Assembly (NCBI GenBank): GCA_019802505.1 | Contig: JAFMOC010000173.1 | Location: 709,501 to 773,500, forward strand | Direction of reading: 5' to 3' | Source of the DNA: Corydoras sp. C115 | Taxonomy: Eukaryota; Chordata; Actinopteri; Siluriformes; Callichthyidae | DNA length: 64,000 nucleotides | In this document: positions 35,000 to 46,435 of the stretch, piece by piece | Layout: each line of letters begins with the position of its first letter | Numbering within the stretch: the stretch's first letter is position 1 | Notes under the pieces: model-generated | What the model was told of the DNA's origin: nothing | Seen by the model: the letters and a program-made list of their open reading frames with translations, nothing else | Databases searched by the model: none | Made by a program: the position numbers and the translations under genes

Positions 35000-35312
35000 C
35001 AGCTCTAGGGATTCCCATTTCGATTCCCAATCTGGGTGGAGTTTCCATGTTCTCCCTGTGTCCGTGTGGGTTACTTCCGGGTTCTCCGGTTTTCTCCCAC
35101 AGTCCAAAAACATGGATCAAGGTCAATTGAATTGTCCAAATTGCCCCATATAGAGTGTGTTTGTGTGAGTGAGTGTGTGCCCAACAATAGAGTGGCGCCC
35201 TGTCCTGGGTGTATCTGCCCAGGGTACAAGACGTTCTCCCCTTGATGGGCATGGGGAACTTCGCTTGTGGCAGATAGTAGAGAATAAAGCAGAAGATAAT
35301 GGATGGATATAT
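35000..35312 (+). mobile_element. V-SINE, 5'-truncated against TA repeat
   Basis: Starts at AGCTCTAGGGATTCCC just before box B (here TTTCGATTCCC). Ends (ATGG)n followed by (TA)n at 35317-35343. Confidence 0.93.
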
Positions 35313-35316
35313 ACTG

Positions 35317-35343
35317 TATATATATATATATATACATATATAT
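35317..35343. repeat. (TA)n microsatellite
   Basis: About 12 TA units with one interruption, next to the SINE tail. Confidence 0.9.
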
Positions 35344-36198
35344 ACCGGCACATCCCTTAAGCAGACCAGGACTGTCCTCTACAGCATGCAGCATTGGAAG
35401 AAATGCTATATGTGAGCCACCATTACTCACTTATTCAATTGCAGTTACATTAATTATACAAACAGATTATAACTGAAGCAAAATAGTTTATCTTCGGATA
35501 TTAAGTAAAGGAGGAAAATACTCCTTTTCCCTCATCATTTAAATGGCATGGACAAAATGTGTGTAAAAACCTGAATAATCTTAATAGATTTTGGTTTCAG
35601 GCTATGAGATACGACAAAATTCAAAAGCCAATGTATTTTTTTTTTTTTTTATCTTTATCTGTCTCATATAGATCTAAAAATGACTATGCACATCTTCACG
35701 TTTTGCTTAATGCACTTATATTAAAAGGTTTGCTGATCTGTTCCCTCAAAGAGAATGAATTACGTTGATGATATCTATTTTTTTTGGACAACTGCCTAAC
35801 TGTGGTCAAAATCCTGTCTTGTCTTAGCTCCATCCCAGAAGATTAGAAAATAGCCATGTACTGATACCGACTGAGATGCCAGAAGCAGCATGTGCCATTT
35901 AGACGGGCTACAACAGTGTAGGCTGGATGTGATTGGCTCCCACATATTCCCAGGATGCTCTGAGGATCAAAAGTGCCAGAGAGTTCCAGATGGCGACCTA
36001 CAGTGTGGAGCAGACACATCACATACAGTATATCCTAATGAACGGAAAAAGTCAGTCTGCGTTATTGAACTCAACCATTAGAGAAGAAGGTAGAAGGACA
36101 TTAATGTAAAAGTGCAAATACTGTATAAAAGAAGTATAAAAACTACAAAATTTGAACACTTCAATTGGAATTAATCAAAAATTAAGTTGCACTGAGTC
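35344..36198. other. unique region
   Basis: No repeat identified. 35830-36090 is of balanced composition with a 63-codon plus frame (35890-36081) that I cannot assign. Confidence 0.4.
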
Positions 36199-36528
36199 GG
36201 TAATGTATTCCTTCATGTGTCTAGGAAATTTTTTAGGGTCTCCCTTCCCGTTGACCAGTGATTGTTTGATTGCATGTCAGACCAATTAACCTTAATTTCC
36301 ATTTTAATCGCCACCTGATCTGCATTTTCCTAATTTGCTAATTTGTCCTTTGTTAATTCATTTATTAGTCATGGTTAATTAGTTAATGGGTCCTTGTTTT
36401 TTTTTTTCCTTTTCCTTCAGTCTTGACAGTAACCAGAAAGTGCTGATGGCAGATAATTGTCAATCACAAACTGATTGACATGAAAAAAGATATGTTTTGT
36501 CCATTTTGTGGAAAACATTTTAGCCAGT
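36199..36528 (+). repeat. tandem duplication, copy 1
   Basis: Aligns with 36846-37224. The best-matched core (about 36245-36390) is rich in ATTA/TAAT words such as CCAATTAACCTTAATTTCC and GGTTAATTAGTTAATGG, typical of homeodomain binding sites or conserved noncoding DNA. Relative to copy 2 it lacks about 45 bp after GACAGTAA. Confidence 0.85.
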
Positions 36529-36842
36529 GGTGGCACAGTGGCTTAGTGGTTAGCACTCTCAGCGCTAGGGATTCCCAGTTCGAATCCCCATCTGGGTGGA
36601 GTTTCCATGTTCTCCCCGTGTCCGTGTGGGTTTCCTCCGGGTTCTCCGGTTTCCTCCCACAGTCCAAAAACATGGATCAAGTCAATTGAGTTCTCCAAAT
36701 TGACCCATATAGTGTGTCTCTGTGAGTGAGTGTGTGCCCAGTGATAGATTGGCGCCCTGTCCTGGGTGTATCTGCCCAGCGCCCAATATGTTCTCCCCTA
36801 GATGGGCATGGGGAACCCACCCGCGACCCTAATAGAGGATGT
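36529..36842 (+). mobile_element. V-SINE at the tandem-duplication junction, tail lost
   Basis: Starts GGTGGCACAGTGGC and stops at TAATAGAGGATGTAGAGG, where copy 2 of the duplicated segment begins. The head lacks about 10 bp (GTTAGCACTCTCAGC). Lies exactly between the two copies. Confidence 0.92.
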
Positions 36843-36845
36843 AGA

Positions 36846-37224
36846 GGTAATGTATTCCTGTATGTGTCTAGGAACCTTTTTAGGGTCTCCCTTCCTGTTG
36901 ACCAGTGATTGTTTGATTGCATGTGTCAGACCAATTAGACTTTAATTTCCATTTTAATCGCCACCTTATCTGCATTTTCTTAATTTGCTAATTTGTCCTT
37001 TGTTTATTCATTTATTAGTCATGGTTAATTAATTAATGGGTCCTTAGTTTTTTTGCCTTCATTCTTGACCGTAATATCAGGTATGGTTGCCTGTCACGTG
37101 TCGTCCTTGTGCATATTTAAACCAGAAAATGCTGATGGCTGATAATTGTCTATCACAAACAGTTTCACGAGGACAGAATGGATGAAGATGTTTTGTCCAT
37201 TTTGTGGAAAACATTTTAGCCAGT
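36846..37224 (+). repeat. tandem duplication, copy 2
   Basis: Matches copy 1 from GGTAATGTATTCC to ATTTTAGCCAGT. It has an extra segment around 37073-37117 (with CCTGTCACGTGTCGTCC) and other indels. Confidence 0.85.
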
Positions 37225-37549
37225 TGGTCCGTGTGGTGATGCGGTGGCCATGTGGGGAGGAGAGGGGGAGCTGACACGTTGATCAGCGAGATTAGTTTAC
37301 CTGATCTGGCTCTGTCTGATGACCGTGTGCCTTTATAAGTGGACACATTGCAGATCTGGCAACAAGCTGCAGGATGCGACAGCATGGCAGATCCATCGTC
37401 ATTTTAATACACAATTAATGTACATTTTATATTCTTTGGGTGAATAAAGCCAGCTCCAGAGCTTGTGAACTCCTGTCTCTGGTCCCCATCAGCTTGTTGA
37501 AATTTATCACCAATCAGCACCTTGTGTAGGGTACCTACGCTTTCTGACA
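37225..37549 (+). other. possible LTR-like or promoter/polyA segment
   Basis: Contains TTTATAAG near 37331 and AATAAA near 37443. TGTCA at 37092-37096 and TGACA at 37545-37549 could be the ends of a 458-bp LTR, but no matching 5-bp TSD is present. Weak candidate. Confidence 0.25.
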
Positions 37550-37741
37550 GGCCATTTGTAAATATTGTATTGCCTTTGGCAAGTTTGTTTTCTAACTGTA
37601 AATTTCATGTCATTTTATTGTAATTAATGTTAATTTTGTTTTGCACTGCTTGGCTCCCGTATGACATAACCCATTTTGTCTGATCATAAATTTTAGCCTA
37701 GTTCTGTACCTGTGTGTTTTAGTTTACCTGATGTTATGTTT

Positions 37742-38066
37742 GTTCATTCGTTCAATATCTTCTGCTTAATCCTCTACTAGGGTCGCAGGGAGTTCGCTAT
37801 GTCCATCCAGGGAGAACGTTTTGAGCGCTGGGCAGATACACCCAGGACAGGGCGCCCGGCTATCCATCACTGTGCAGACTCACTCACACAGACACACACA
37901 CTCTATATGGGGCAATGTATAGCATTCTATTTACCTTGAATGTTTTTGGACTGTGGGAGGAAACCTGGAGGATAGAACCTATAGAAAACCTGTGTGGACA
38001 CGGGGAGAACATGGAAACATCTGGATCCCCAGCGCTGAGAGGCAAATGTGCTAAACACTAAGCCTC
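37742..38066 (-). mobile_element. V-SINE, old
   Basis: TCATTCGTTCAATATCTTCTG tail region, with CCTGGAGGATAGAACC inserted or changed in the central block; box B gone. Confidence 0.85.
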
Positions 38067-38180
38067 GATGTAAACTCTATCACGCCACTTTCAACTCTCT
38101 TTTAGACGCCACATAGGCAGCAGGATCATGACGTTAGTCTGTTCTTGTTTTATTTTTATATTAGTATTTATTGATCTATT

Positions 38181-38458
38181 CCATCCATCCATTATCTTCC
38201 GCTTTATCCTCAACTAGGGTTGCAGGGGGTTGGTTCCCCATGCCCATCCAGGGGAGAAGGTTTCGGGCGCTGGGCAGATACACCCAGAACAGGGCGCCAA
38301 TCTATCACTGGGCACACACTCACTCACACAAACACACTCTATATGGGGCAATTTGGAGAATTCATTTAACTTTTTATCCATGTTTTTGGACTGTGGGAGG
38401 AAACCGGAGAACCTAGCGCTGAGAGGAGAACATGCTAACCACTAAGCCACAGTGCCTC
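38181..38458 (-). mobile_element. V-SINE with 70-bp internal deletion
   Basis: Jumps from CCGGAGAACC to TAGCGCTGAGAGG on plus, removing the rest of the central block and box B. Confidence 0.93.
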
Positions 38459-38459
38459 C

Positions 38460-39095
38460 CTGTTGTCCATTGTTAGTCCACTCAAATCTAAATCTAACTT
38501 GCATTTACTGTTTATTACAATGTTGGTGATATAACACACAAACAAATAGCTTACAGTCAAAACCTTGTGTAGCAGTTTATTTGTGCCATTAAAATGAGTT
38601 TTGAGTTCCCGTGTGCTCCCTTTGTCTCTCAGCATCCTTCTGCTTCTTGCTCTCTCCGTTTCATGTGCCATCTTTAAAAGGCAGGAAAAAAGTCATAGGG
38701 CACCAGTACTAAATCTCAGAGGTTTTTGACAGCATTACAGTTCAGCACTGTCCAATTTACATCTTTATCTGTCTTTCTGATCTGTCTTTTGGAAGATGGG
38801 AATCAAAGTGTGCATCCATAATCACAGCCTGCAGCTTGCCTCTCAGGCAGATACTGGTAAAGCCTTATTCTTACTGTTATTTAATGATATACTGCATTAG
38901 AGATCAGTTTAAATGGCAAAACGTGAATTAATGTTGAGCCATGTGAAATATAATAAGGCAAGTCTTAGAAAATATTATGAGACATTATCCTGTGCTTCCG
39001 TAGCTTAGTTGTAATAACACTGTGAACGAGGAGGCTTAAAATTTCAGCCCCTCATCCAATTTGTTATAAACCTGTTAATTGTTTTTATACAGCAT
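38460..39095. other. unique region; trace tRNA-like text at 39000
   Basis: 39001-39062 (TCCGTAGCTTAGTTGTAATA, then TTTCAGCCCC) resembles an eroded tRNA-like SINE head, too decayed to call. No gene. Confidence 0.4.
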
Positions 39096-39109
39096 GACCT
39101 TGATTGGGG

Positions 39110-39454
39110 AGGCACGGTGGCTTAGTGGTTAGCACGTTGGCCTCTCAGCGCTAGGGATTCTTGGTTCGAATCCCAATCTGGGTGGAGTTTCCATGTTCTC
39201 CCCGTGTCTGCGTGGGTTTCCTCAGGGTTCTCCGGTTTCCTCCCACAGTCCAAAAACATGGATCAAGGTCAGTTGGTTTCTCCAAATTTGCCTCATATAG
39301 AGTGTGTCTGTGTGAGTGAGTGTGTGCCCAGCGATGGATTGGCGCCCTGTTCTGGGTGTATCTGCCCAGCGCCCGAGACGTTCTCCCCTGGATGGGCATG
39401 GGGAACCCCACCGCGACCCTACTAGAGGATAAAGCGGAAATTAATGGATGGCTG
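39110..39454 (+). mobile_element. V-SINE, full length with 14-bp TSD
   Basis: GACCTTGATTGGGG (39096-39109) and GACCTTGCTTGGGG (39455-39468), one mismatch. Carries GATGGATTGG and CGAGACG. A second V-SINE starts at the right-hand target copy. Confidence 0.95.
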
Positions 39455-39464
39455 GACCTTGCTT

Positions 39465-39807
39465 GGGGCAGCACGGTGGCTTAGTGGTTAGCACGTTTGC
39501 CTCTCAGCATTAGGGATTCTCGGTTCGAATCTCAATCTGGGTGGCATTTCCATGTTCTCCCCGTGTCTGCATGGGTTTCCTCCCGCAGTCTAAAAACATG
39601 GATCAAGGTCAGTTGGTTTCCCCAAATTGCCCCATATAGAGTGTGTCTGTGTGAGTGCACAGTGATGGATTGGCGACCTGTCCTGGGTGTATCTGCCCAG
39701 CACCCGAAACGTTCTCCTCTGGATGGGCATGGGGAGCCCCACCGCTTCCTAAGTTGTGTTTTATTGGTGCACATCCCTCATATTTTATACTTTGGACCAA
39801 CGTTCAA
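39465..39807 (+). mobile_element. V-SINE plus 57-bp extra 3' tail
   Basis: The SINE stops at GGGGAGCCCCACCGC without GGATAAAGCGG and continues after TTCCT into a 57-bp block at 39751-39807 that matches (complement) 20780-20836 at 55 of 57 positions. About 25 bp of the central block is missing. No separate TSD could be seen. Confidence 0.85.
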
Positions 39808-39951
39808 ATTCCATTACAATTTTTTAAATGTGTGTTTTCTGTTTATGACACAGATCAGTCACTCCCTGTTATGAATTTTATAATAAGAACGAATTAACCA
39901 AATGTTGAAAGGGGAAATTTCCAGTGTAGTCAGGAGTGTGCACGTTTGCAT

Positions 39952-40288
39952 GTCCATCCATCCATCCATCCATCATCATCTCCCACTTAATCCTGTACTA
40001 GAGTCGCGGAGGGGTTCCCAATGCCCATCCAGGGGAGAATGTTTTGGGTGCTGGGCAGATACACCCAGGACAGGACGCCAACCTATCACTGGGCACACAC
40101 TCACTCACACACACACACACACACACAAATACACTCTATATGGGGCAATTGACCTTGATCCATGTTTTTGGACTGTGGGAGGAAACCAGAGAACCCGGAA
40201 GAAATCCACACAGACACGGGGAGAACATGGAAACTCCACCCGTATTGGGATTCAAACCGGGAAACCCTAGAGCTGAGAGGCGAACGAA
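39952..40288 (-). mobile_element. V-SINE, 5'-truncated, (CA)n expanded
   Basis: Four ATCC tail units on plus. The CACACACTCACTCACAC segment carries about nine extra CA units. Ends at GAGAGGCGAACG, losing box A. Confidence 0.92.
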
Positions 40289-40809
40289 CAAATTTTTATT
40301 GTTACTTAATACGTCTCGTCTGTGTTTGCCATCACGTTCCATTTCTCAGTTGGTGATTTGTTCTTGGTTCCTTTATTACTGCTTTCACTTCAGTAGTTGT
40401 TAGGAGTGCACCTTGCACTTCAACCTGCAAACGTCAATATCTGTCAGGAGCAGTGGAATCTCGTTTTTTTTGTAGATATTTTTTTCAAAGCAACTCCAAG
40501 TGCAAGAAAAACACAAGTTAAATCAGTTAAAATAGAAATATCATTCTAACTGACATTTTTCAGATCTTTTCCCAAACGTAATTACCCCACAGTGAGAGAT
40601 TTTAACAGTTTGGGACAACAGTTGTGTAGTACGCTCAGTCTGAAATGAGGTTGTTGATGTATAGAACGAAACTGAAGACTATTTCAGTTGTTAAATCAAG
40701 GTTACACACAAGTCTCAAGCGAAGTGAGTGAAAAATCCCATGCCAAACATATTTATTTTACTTAAATTTAAACTTTGAGACTCTTGCGTTGTAATTACTA
40801 CAAAAACTG
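40289..40809. other. unique region
   Basis: Nothing recognised. Confidence 0.5.
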
Positions 40810-41120
40810 AATTCATTCATTCATTATCTTCCACTCAATCATCTATTAGGGTCGCAGGGGGGTTCCCCATGCCCATCCAGTGGAGAATGTTTCGGGCGCT
40901 GGGCAGATACACCCAGGACAGATCTATCCCTGGACACACGCCCACCCACACACACACACACACACAGTATATAGGGCAATTTAGAGCATTCAATTCACTT
41001 TGCATCCATGTTTTTGGACTGTGGGTGAAAACCCAGAGGAAACCAATTGGGAGAACATGGAACCTCCACCTAGATTGGGATCCGAACCTAGATCCCCAGT
41101 GCTTAACCACGGTGCCTCCC
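40810..41120 (-). mobile_element. V-SINE, several deletions
   Basis: The GGGCGCCAATCTATCGC segment is shortened to GATCTATCCCTGG and the head lacks box A's core. Ends AACCACGGTGCCTCCC. Confidence 0.88.
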
Positions 41121-41220
41121 AAAATCCAAATTACTTTCAGAAATATGTACTTGTATTTATTTTTTAATATTAAACTGGATAGCCGGGTAATATAAATATA
41201 TAATTTAAATTATCAAACTA

Positions 41221-41573
41221 GATGGCACGGTGGTTTAGTGGTTAGCACGTTCTCCTCTCAGCTCTAGGGATTCCAAGTTCGAATCCCAAACTGGGTGGAG
41301 TTTCCATGTCCTCCCCGTGTCCGTGTGGGTTTCCTCCGGGTTCTCCGGTTTCCTCCCACAGTCCAAAAACATGGATAAAGGTCAATTTAATTCTCCGAAT
41401 TGCCCCATATAGAGTGTGTTTGTGTGTGTGTGTGAGTGAGTGTGCCCAGCAATAGATGGGCGCCCTGTCCTGGGTGTATCTGCCCAGCGCCCGAAACGTT
41501 CCCATCTGGATGGGCATGGGGAACCCCACCGCGACCCTAATATAGGATAAAGCAGAAGATAATGGATGGATGG
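41221..41573 (+). mobile_element. V-SINE, full length with 14-bp TSD
   Basis: AAATTATCAAACTA at 41207-41220 and 41574-41587 is a perfect duplication. Box B reads AGTTCGAATCCC. Confidence 0.96.
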
Positions 41574-41587
41574 AAATTATCAAACTA

Positions 41588-42026
41588 AACATATCAATGA
41601 AGCTTAACAACAACATCTGTATAAATTAAATGAATTGTTCAATGAATAACGATCATCATTTTTGCTCTGCCTCATCATATATGCAATTGATGCTGTAGAG
41701 ATGTTTCCTTTTTGTGTAGCCACTTTGTATGAAATGGTGAGCTTTCTATAGATGTTTTAGAACTGCAATTGCAGGTAAAAGCCCCTATCAATAACATCAT
41801 ACTAACTATATCATACCCAGACCAAAACATATCTTCTCTTTGAATTGAGACCTGTGTCATAACCCTGTCAAAAGCACAAAGATCAGAGACAGCCTTGTGA
41901 AAGTGTCTTGTGTTCAAAGAGAAAAAGTAAGAACTTTATGTTTAGCCTGAAGTGTGGCTATCTCAGTTACTGGCTTTTGGTGGAACAAAAGGTTCCACCC
42001 TTCACAGTTCATTTTTGAAGTTTTTA
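41588..42026. other. unique region
   Basis: Nothing recognised. Confidence 0.5.
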
Positions 42027-42079
42027 CATTTACATTTAGTCATTTAGCAGATGCTTTTATCCAAAGCGACTTACAAATG
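42027..42079 (-). mobile_element. L2-like 3' tail, well preserved
   Basis: ACATTTACATTTAGTCATTT, then AGCAGATGCTTTTATCC and AAAGCGACTTACAAATGA: the consensus form of the tail on the complementary strand. A V-SINE begins right after it. Confidence 0.8.
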
Positions 42080-42530
42080 AAGGGCGGCACGGTGGCTTAG
42101 TGGTTACCACGTTCGCCTCTCAGCGCTAGGGATTCCCAGTCCGAATCCCCATCTGGGTCGAGTTGTCCGCATGGGTTTCCTCCGGGTTCTCCGGTTTCCT
42201 CCTACAGTCCAAAAAGATGGATCAAGTCAAGTGAGTTCTCCAAATTACCCCATATAGTGTGTGTCTGTGTGAGTGAGTGAGTGTGTGCCCCATGTCTGCG
42301 TGGGTTTCCTCCTGGTTCTCCGGTTTCCTCCCACAGTCCAAAAACATGGATCAAGTCAATTGAGTTCTCCAAATTGCCCCATATAGTGTGTGTCTGTGTG
42401 ACTGAGTGTGTGTCCAGCGATAGATTGGCGCCCTGTCCTGGGTGCCCATAACGTTCCCCCCTGGATGGGTATGGGGAACCCCCCCGCGACCCTAGTAGAG
42501 GAGAAAGTGGAAGATAATGGATGAATGGAT
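42080..42530 (+). mobile_element. V-SINE with 125-bp internal tandem duplication
   Basis: The segment from the central block through GTGAGTGAGTGTGTG occurs twice in a row (42164-42290 and 42291-42413), the second preceded by CCCCATGTCTGCGTGGG. The two units differ at several sites. The CCGCGTGG region in unit 1 is partly deleted. Confidence 0.93.
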
Positions 42531-42559
42531 AATAAACCTTTTTAAAAAGCATTTTATAA

Positions 42560-42892
42560 ATTATGCTTAGTGGTTAGCATGTTTGCCTCTCAGGGCTGGG
42601 GATCCAGGTTCGAATGCCAATCTTGGTGCCGTTTCCATGTTCTACCCAGGTTCTCTGGTTTCCTCCCACAGTCCAAAAACATGGATTCAAGGTAAATTGC
42701 CCCATATGGGGTGTGTTTGTGTGTGTGTCTGTGTAAGTGAGTATGTACCCAGTGATAAATTGACACCCTGTCCTGGGTGCCCTGATGCCCTGGCCAGCGC
42801 CCAGAACTTTTTCCCCTGAATGGGCATGGGGAACCTCCCCCCACCACCGCAACCTTACTAGAGGATAAAGTGGAAGATAATGAAGGAAAGAT
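42560..42892 (+). mobile_element. V-SINE, diverged
   Basis: Begins inside box A (GCTTAGTGGTTAGC). The middle of the central block is missing (CATGTTCTACCCAGGTTC). Confidence 0.9.
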
Positions 42893-43786
42893 TGAAGATA
42901 AACCCTCCTTTTCTTCAGGAAGATCATTTTTGAAAAGATTTGCGGTACATTATGAGCTATTTTGTTTTATTACCTTCTTTAAGTTGCAGTTTTCGACATA
43001 CAGAGAACACAAAGCAAAAATCGACTGCACTGCTGATTGGAAATAAGGTTTCTGATCCCACAGGATTGAGGAATTTAGTTTCAAAAAATTTGAAGACAAT
43101 ACTGAAGGAGCTTGAAAAGTTAATATAAGCTATTTTTCTTTTTATATTTACCCTTAAGAGAAGGTTATTTAGCTAAAAACAAAGAGGAAAAATACTGATT
43201 CTGCTTTCTCAGGTTGCTATAGCAGCACCTCGGTGAAAATGGCAGTGGTTTGATGTTTTCAGATGAAAGACCCAATTTTGTGCTATTACAGTACATTAAA
43301 GCTGGAGCAATCTTCATGAATCTAACAGGGTTGGTTTTCCTGATAATCATTCTCTGCTCATTCACTTTAAAAATGAACAAAGAAAACAATCAAAGTTTCA
43401 ATATATAGATATAAAAAGGCAGCAATTGCCAACTTATGCTATGTCTCCTTGGTTTGGAAATTTTCTCATGAATTTCTGCTTTCTGTAGAAGCTTTTCAGT
43501 CAAGTTCAGTGTGTTAATCAGCGGCATCGACACAACAGGGAAAGCAGTTCTATAATGGAAAGTAAGGCTCTTTATTACTAAGAACATTTTCATTATAGAC
43601 CCAATTTCATTCAGCACCCTTTCTGTAAAGACGTAAAGAATTCAATAAATTGCCATGGAGCCTTGGACGGAAAGGTGAAAACAAAACTTAAAAAAAAAAA
43701 AAAAAGTGCAGCACATTTGTGATGACTTCTATGACAATTGAAAATAACTTTCTGAACAATTTCTGAAGTTTATTGTAGAAAATAAT
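42893..43786. other. unique region
   Basis: No gene or repeat assigned. A run of 17 A at 43689-43705. Confidence 0.5.
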
Positions 43787-44132
43787 TCATTCATTCATTA
43801 TCTTCCGCTTTATCCTCTATTAGGGTCGCGGTGGGGTTCCCCATGCCCATCCAGGGGAGAACGTCTCGGGCGCTGGGCAGATGGACCCAGGACAGGGTGC
43901 CAATCCATCGCTGGGCACACACTCACTCACACAAACACAATCTATATGGGGCAATTTGGAGAATTCAATTGACTTGATCCATGTTTTTGGACTGTGGGAG
44001 GAAACCAGAGAACCCGGAGGAAACCCACGCGGACACGAGGAGAACATGGAAACTCCACCCAGATGGGGATTCGAACCGGGAATCCCAGCGCTGAGAGGCG
44101 AACATGCCAACCACTAAGCCACCGTGCCGCCA
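43787..44132 (-). mobile_element. V-SINE, full length, short TSD
   Basis: TAGAAAAT at 43776-43783 and 44133-44140. Subfamily bases TGGACCCAGG and CCATCGCTGGG. Confidence 0.94.
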
Positions 44133-44195
44133 TAGAAAATTATGCTTTTGGGAATTATATTTGCAAGAGGTGTATTTACTTTTGTAAAACAAAAT

Positions 44196-44452
44196 TAGTG
44201 GTGAGCACGTTTGGCTCTCAGTGCTGGAGATTCAGGTTTGAATCCCTTGAATCTGAGTGGAGTTTACATGTTCTCACTGGGTCCGTGTGGGTTTTCTATT
44301 GGTTCACTGGGTTTTTGGATGCTTTATATTGCCCCTATAGTGTATTTGCGTTGTGTGAGTAAGTGCTCTGTGATTCATTGGTGCCATGTCCTGGGTGTAT
44401 TTGCCCCAAAATGTTCTTTGCTGGATGGGCATGGATAGGATTAAGCAAATAT
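44196..44452 (+). mobile_element. V-SINE, old
   Basis: Starts in box A (TTAGTGGTGAGCACG). Box B reads GGTTTGAATCCC. A large part of the central block is missing. Confidence 0.82.
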
Positions 44453-44464
44453 TATGAGATTGGA

Positions 44465-44757
44465 CTGGCAGTCCTGCACCTTAATGGAATTATATAGTTT
44501 TCCAATTGTTAAATTCGGTCACCTGATCATCACACAATCTGTATATTAGTGTCCTACAATGTTGATGCTGACCGGCCCCCACTGAGTCTTGGTCCTCCCA
44601 AGGGTTCTTCCTTAAAATAACAACACAACAGGGAGATTTTTCTTGCCACTGTCGCTTTGACTTGCTCTTTGGGGGTTTAAAGGCTTATAAAACTGTAAAG
44701 CTGTTTTATGACAATGTGTAAAAAGTACTATATAAATAAATTACTTGAACTTGATGC
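44465..44757 (-). mobile_element. teleost interspersed repeat, same family as 33552-33955
   Basis: The plus strand reads the complement of the 33.6-kb copy in reverse order: CACCTGATCATCACACAATC, GGTCCTCCCAAGGGTTC, CTTGCCACTGTCGCTTTG, ACTGTAAAGCTGTTTTATG, AGTACTATATAAATAAATTA. The tail on plus is ACTTGAACTTGA. Confidence 0.75.
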
Positions 44758-44894
44758 ATAATTTTTAAATATTAATAACAACTGAAAAATAGGGGTGTTT
44801 AAAAACATTTGCTGAGTAATGCATAGTTTAACTTTGCATGAATTGTTGCAAATGTACCACTGGATGTATATAAAACAGCCTCAGGTTGTCATGC

Positions 44895-45072
44895 TTATCA
44901 CCTAATCTTTAAAAAACATTGCATAAGGCGATGATCACTTTGCTGTCGTCATGGTCTGGCATTATTAAATCACCTCTTCATGACACTCTAGGGAAAATAT
45001 ATTTTGTAAGGTCGGTATTATGATCCTGCAGAGTCTAAAGGTGGGATGAAGGAGGTTTTAATGCAGGAAACA
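44895..45072 (+). repeat. duplicated segment, copy 1 (empty site)
   Basis: 178 bp matching 46866-47375 except that the latter contains a V-SINE. TATTATGATC occurs once here (45016-45025), the pre-insertion target. Confidence 0.92.
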
Positions 45073-45531
45073 CCATGGAAACAAAATTACATGCACAAGC
45101 ACACAGGCTGTAATTAATTCAACCAATTGGGTGTGCATGAACAGGTAAGGGGGTTTATAAAGACAGGAGGAAAACATGTGATGGATAAACACAGCTGAAG
45201 GTAATCACAAGAGACACAGTCAAATAGACAAGGAGTAATGAACTAATTAACTTTTAAGACTAATTATATGGAGACTTACACTGGATGAGACGAATCCAAA
45301 AATGAAGTCAGGTTAGTAGGACTATAACCACCAAGTGCAGTGATTTCTGGAGAATCTGGTTGATTTACAGTAATCTGTAAATAAGTCCAGAAGAATTACC
45401 ATCAGTAATTTGATTAGAGATAATTAACGCACCTGGGGTGGCGCCGGCTCGGCCTGATGAACGTTTGCGCCCTGTATAATCAGGAACATCATGTGCTGTG
45501 GGAAGAGAGCTCGACCCCTAGCTGTAGGAAG
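45073..45531. other. unassigned sequence, possibly LTR-derived
   Basis: GGTGGCGCCGGCTCGGCC near 45440 and CCTGTATAATC near 45472, then, beyond the SINE, GTTAATAAAGCCAGTCC near 45918. The spacing resembles a promoter-polyA arrangement of an LTR split by a SINE, but termini are not visible. Confidence 0.25.
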
Positions 45532-45545
45532 CGAGGGCACGGCGT

Positions 45546-45872
45546 CCATCCATCCATTATCTTCCGCTTTATCCTATATTAGGGTCGTGGGGAGGTTCCC
45601 CATGCCCATCGAGGGGAGAACGTTTCGGGCGCTAGGTAGATGCACCCAGGACAGGGTGCCAATCTATCGCTGGGCACACACTCACTCACACAGACACACT
45701 CTATATGGGGCAATTTGGAGAACTCAATTGACTTGATCCATGTTTTTGGACTGTGGGAGGAAACCGGAGAACCAGGAGGAAACTCGCGCGGACACAGGGA
45801 GAACATGGGAACTCCACCCAGGTTGGGATTCAAACCTGGAAGGAGAGAAGAACATGCTTACCACTAAGCCAC
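45546..45872 (-). mobile_element. V-SINE with 14-bp TSD
   Basis: CGAGGGCACGGCGT (45532-45545) and CGAGGGCACAGCGT (45873-45886), one mismatch. Box B lost (TTCAAACCTGG) with a small deletion after it. Confidence 0.94.
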
Positions 45873-45886
45873 CGAGGGCACAGCGT

Positions 45887-46435
45887 ATGTATTTTAAATG
45901 TACTTTTTAAAGTAGTGTTAATAAAGCCAGTCCTGATATCTTGTTGCCCCTCTTTGCAGGCATGATCACGCATCAGTTTGTGAATTAGAGGTAAAGTTAG
46001 AAGATTCGAGCAGTAAGCACACATGTTTGGGAAGCAATTGTCTTTTAGTAATTGTCTGTCACAGGTGTTTTTTTAGAAGCAGATGAGAAGCCTGAAGGGA
46101 AAACTTGGAGCCTGTATGTCAGTCTCTCTGTCTGTACGTGCTTTTTAAGCGAAAAAGCTGCTTTTGAATTATGTTTAAGACAATGGAGGTTTTAGTTTGC
46201 ATTCAATGCGAGTTTCTAGTATTAAATTTGTAAACCTTGCTACAAAAGGATAACAGTGAAGGTAAAAAAAGGCCTATATTTTTTTAAACTAGAAGAATGA
46301 GGTTGTAGCAGAATAGATCAAAAAGTAAAACAATATTGTAAAATTAATAGAATTCCAGAAATGAAGACAGACCATACTCCTTTTTTAGAGATTTAACGCC
46401 CTGAGCTCTGTTTAAGGCACTTTTATAAGGCAGGT
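45887..46435. other. unique stretch
   Basis: AATAAA-like signal near 45919; otherwise nothing recognised. Confidence 0.45.

Noticed and set aside
37092..37549. 458-bp LTR with TGTCA...TGACA ends
   Set aside because: TATA-like and AATAAA signals are in a suitable order, but there is no 5-bp TSD and part of the segment belongs to the 36.2/36.8-kb tandem duplication. Kept only as a weak note.
39001..39062. tRNA-like text TCCGTAGCTTAGTTGTAATA
   Set aside because: The T-loop region is not recognisable and the stem ends do not pair; at most an old SINE head.
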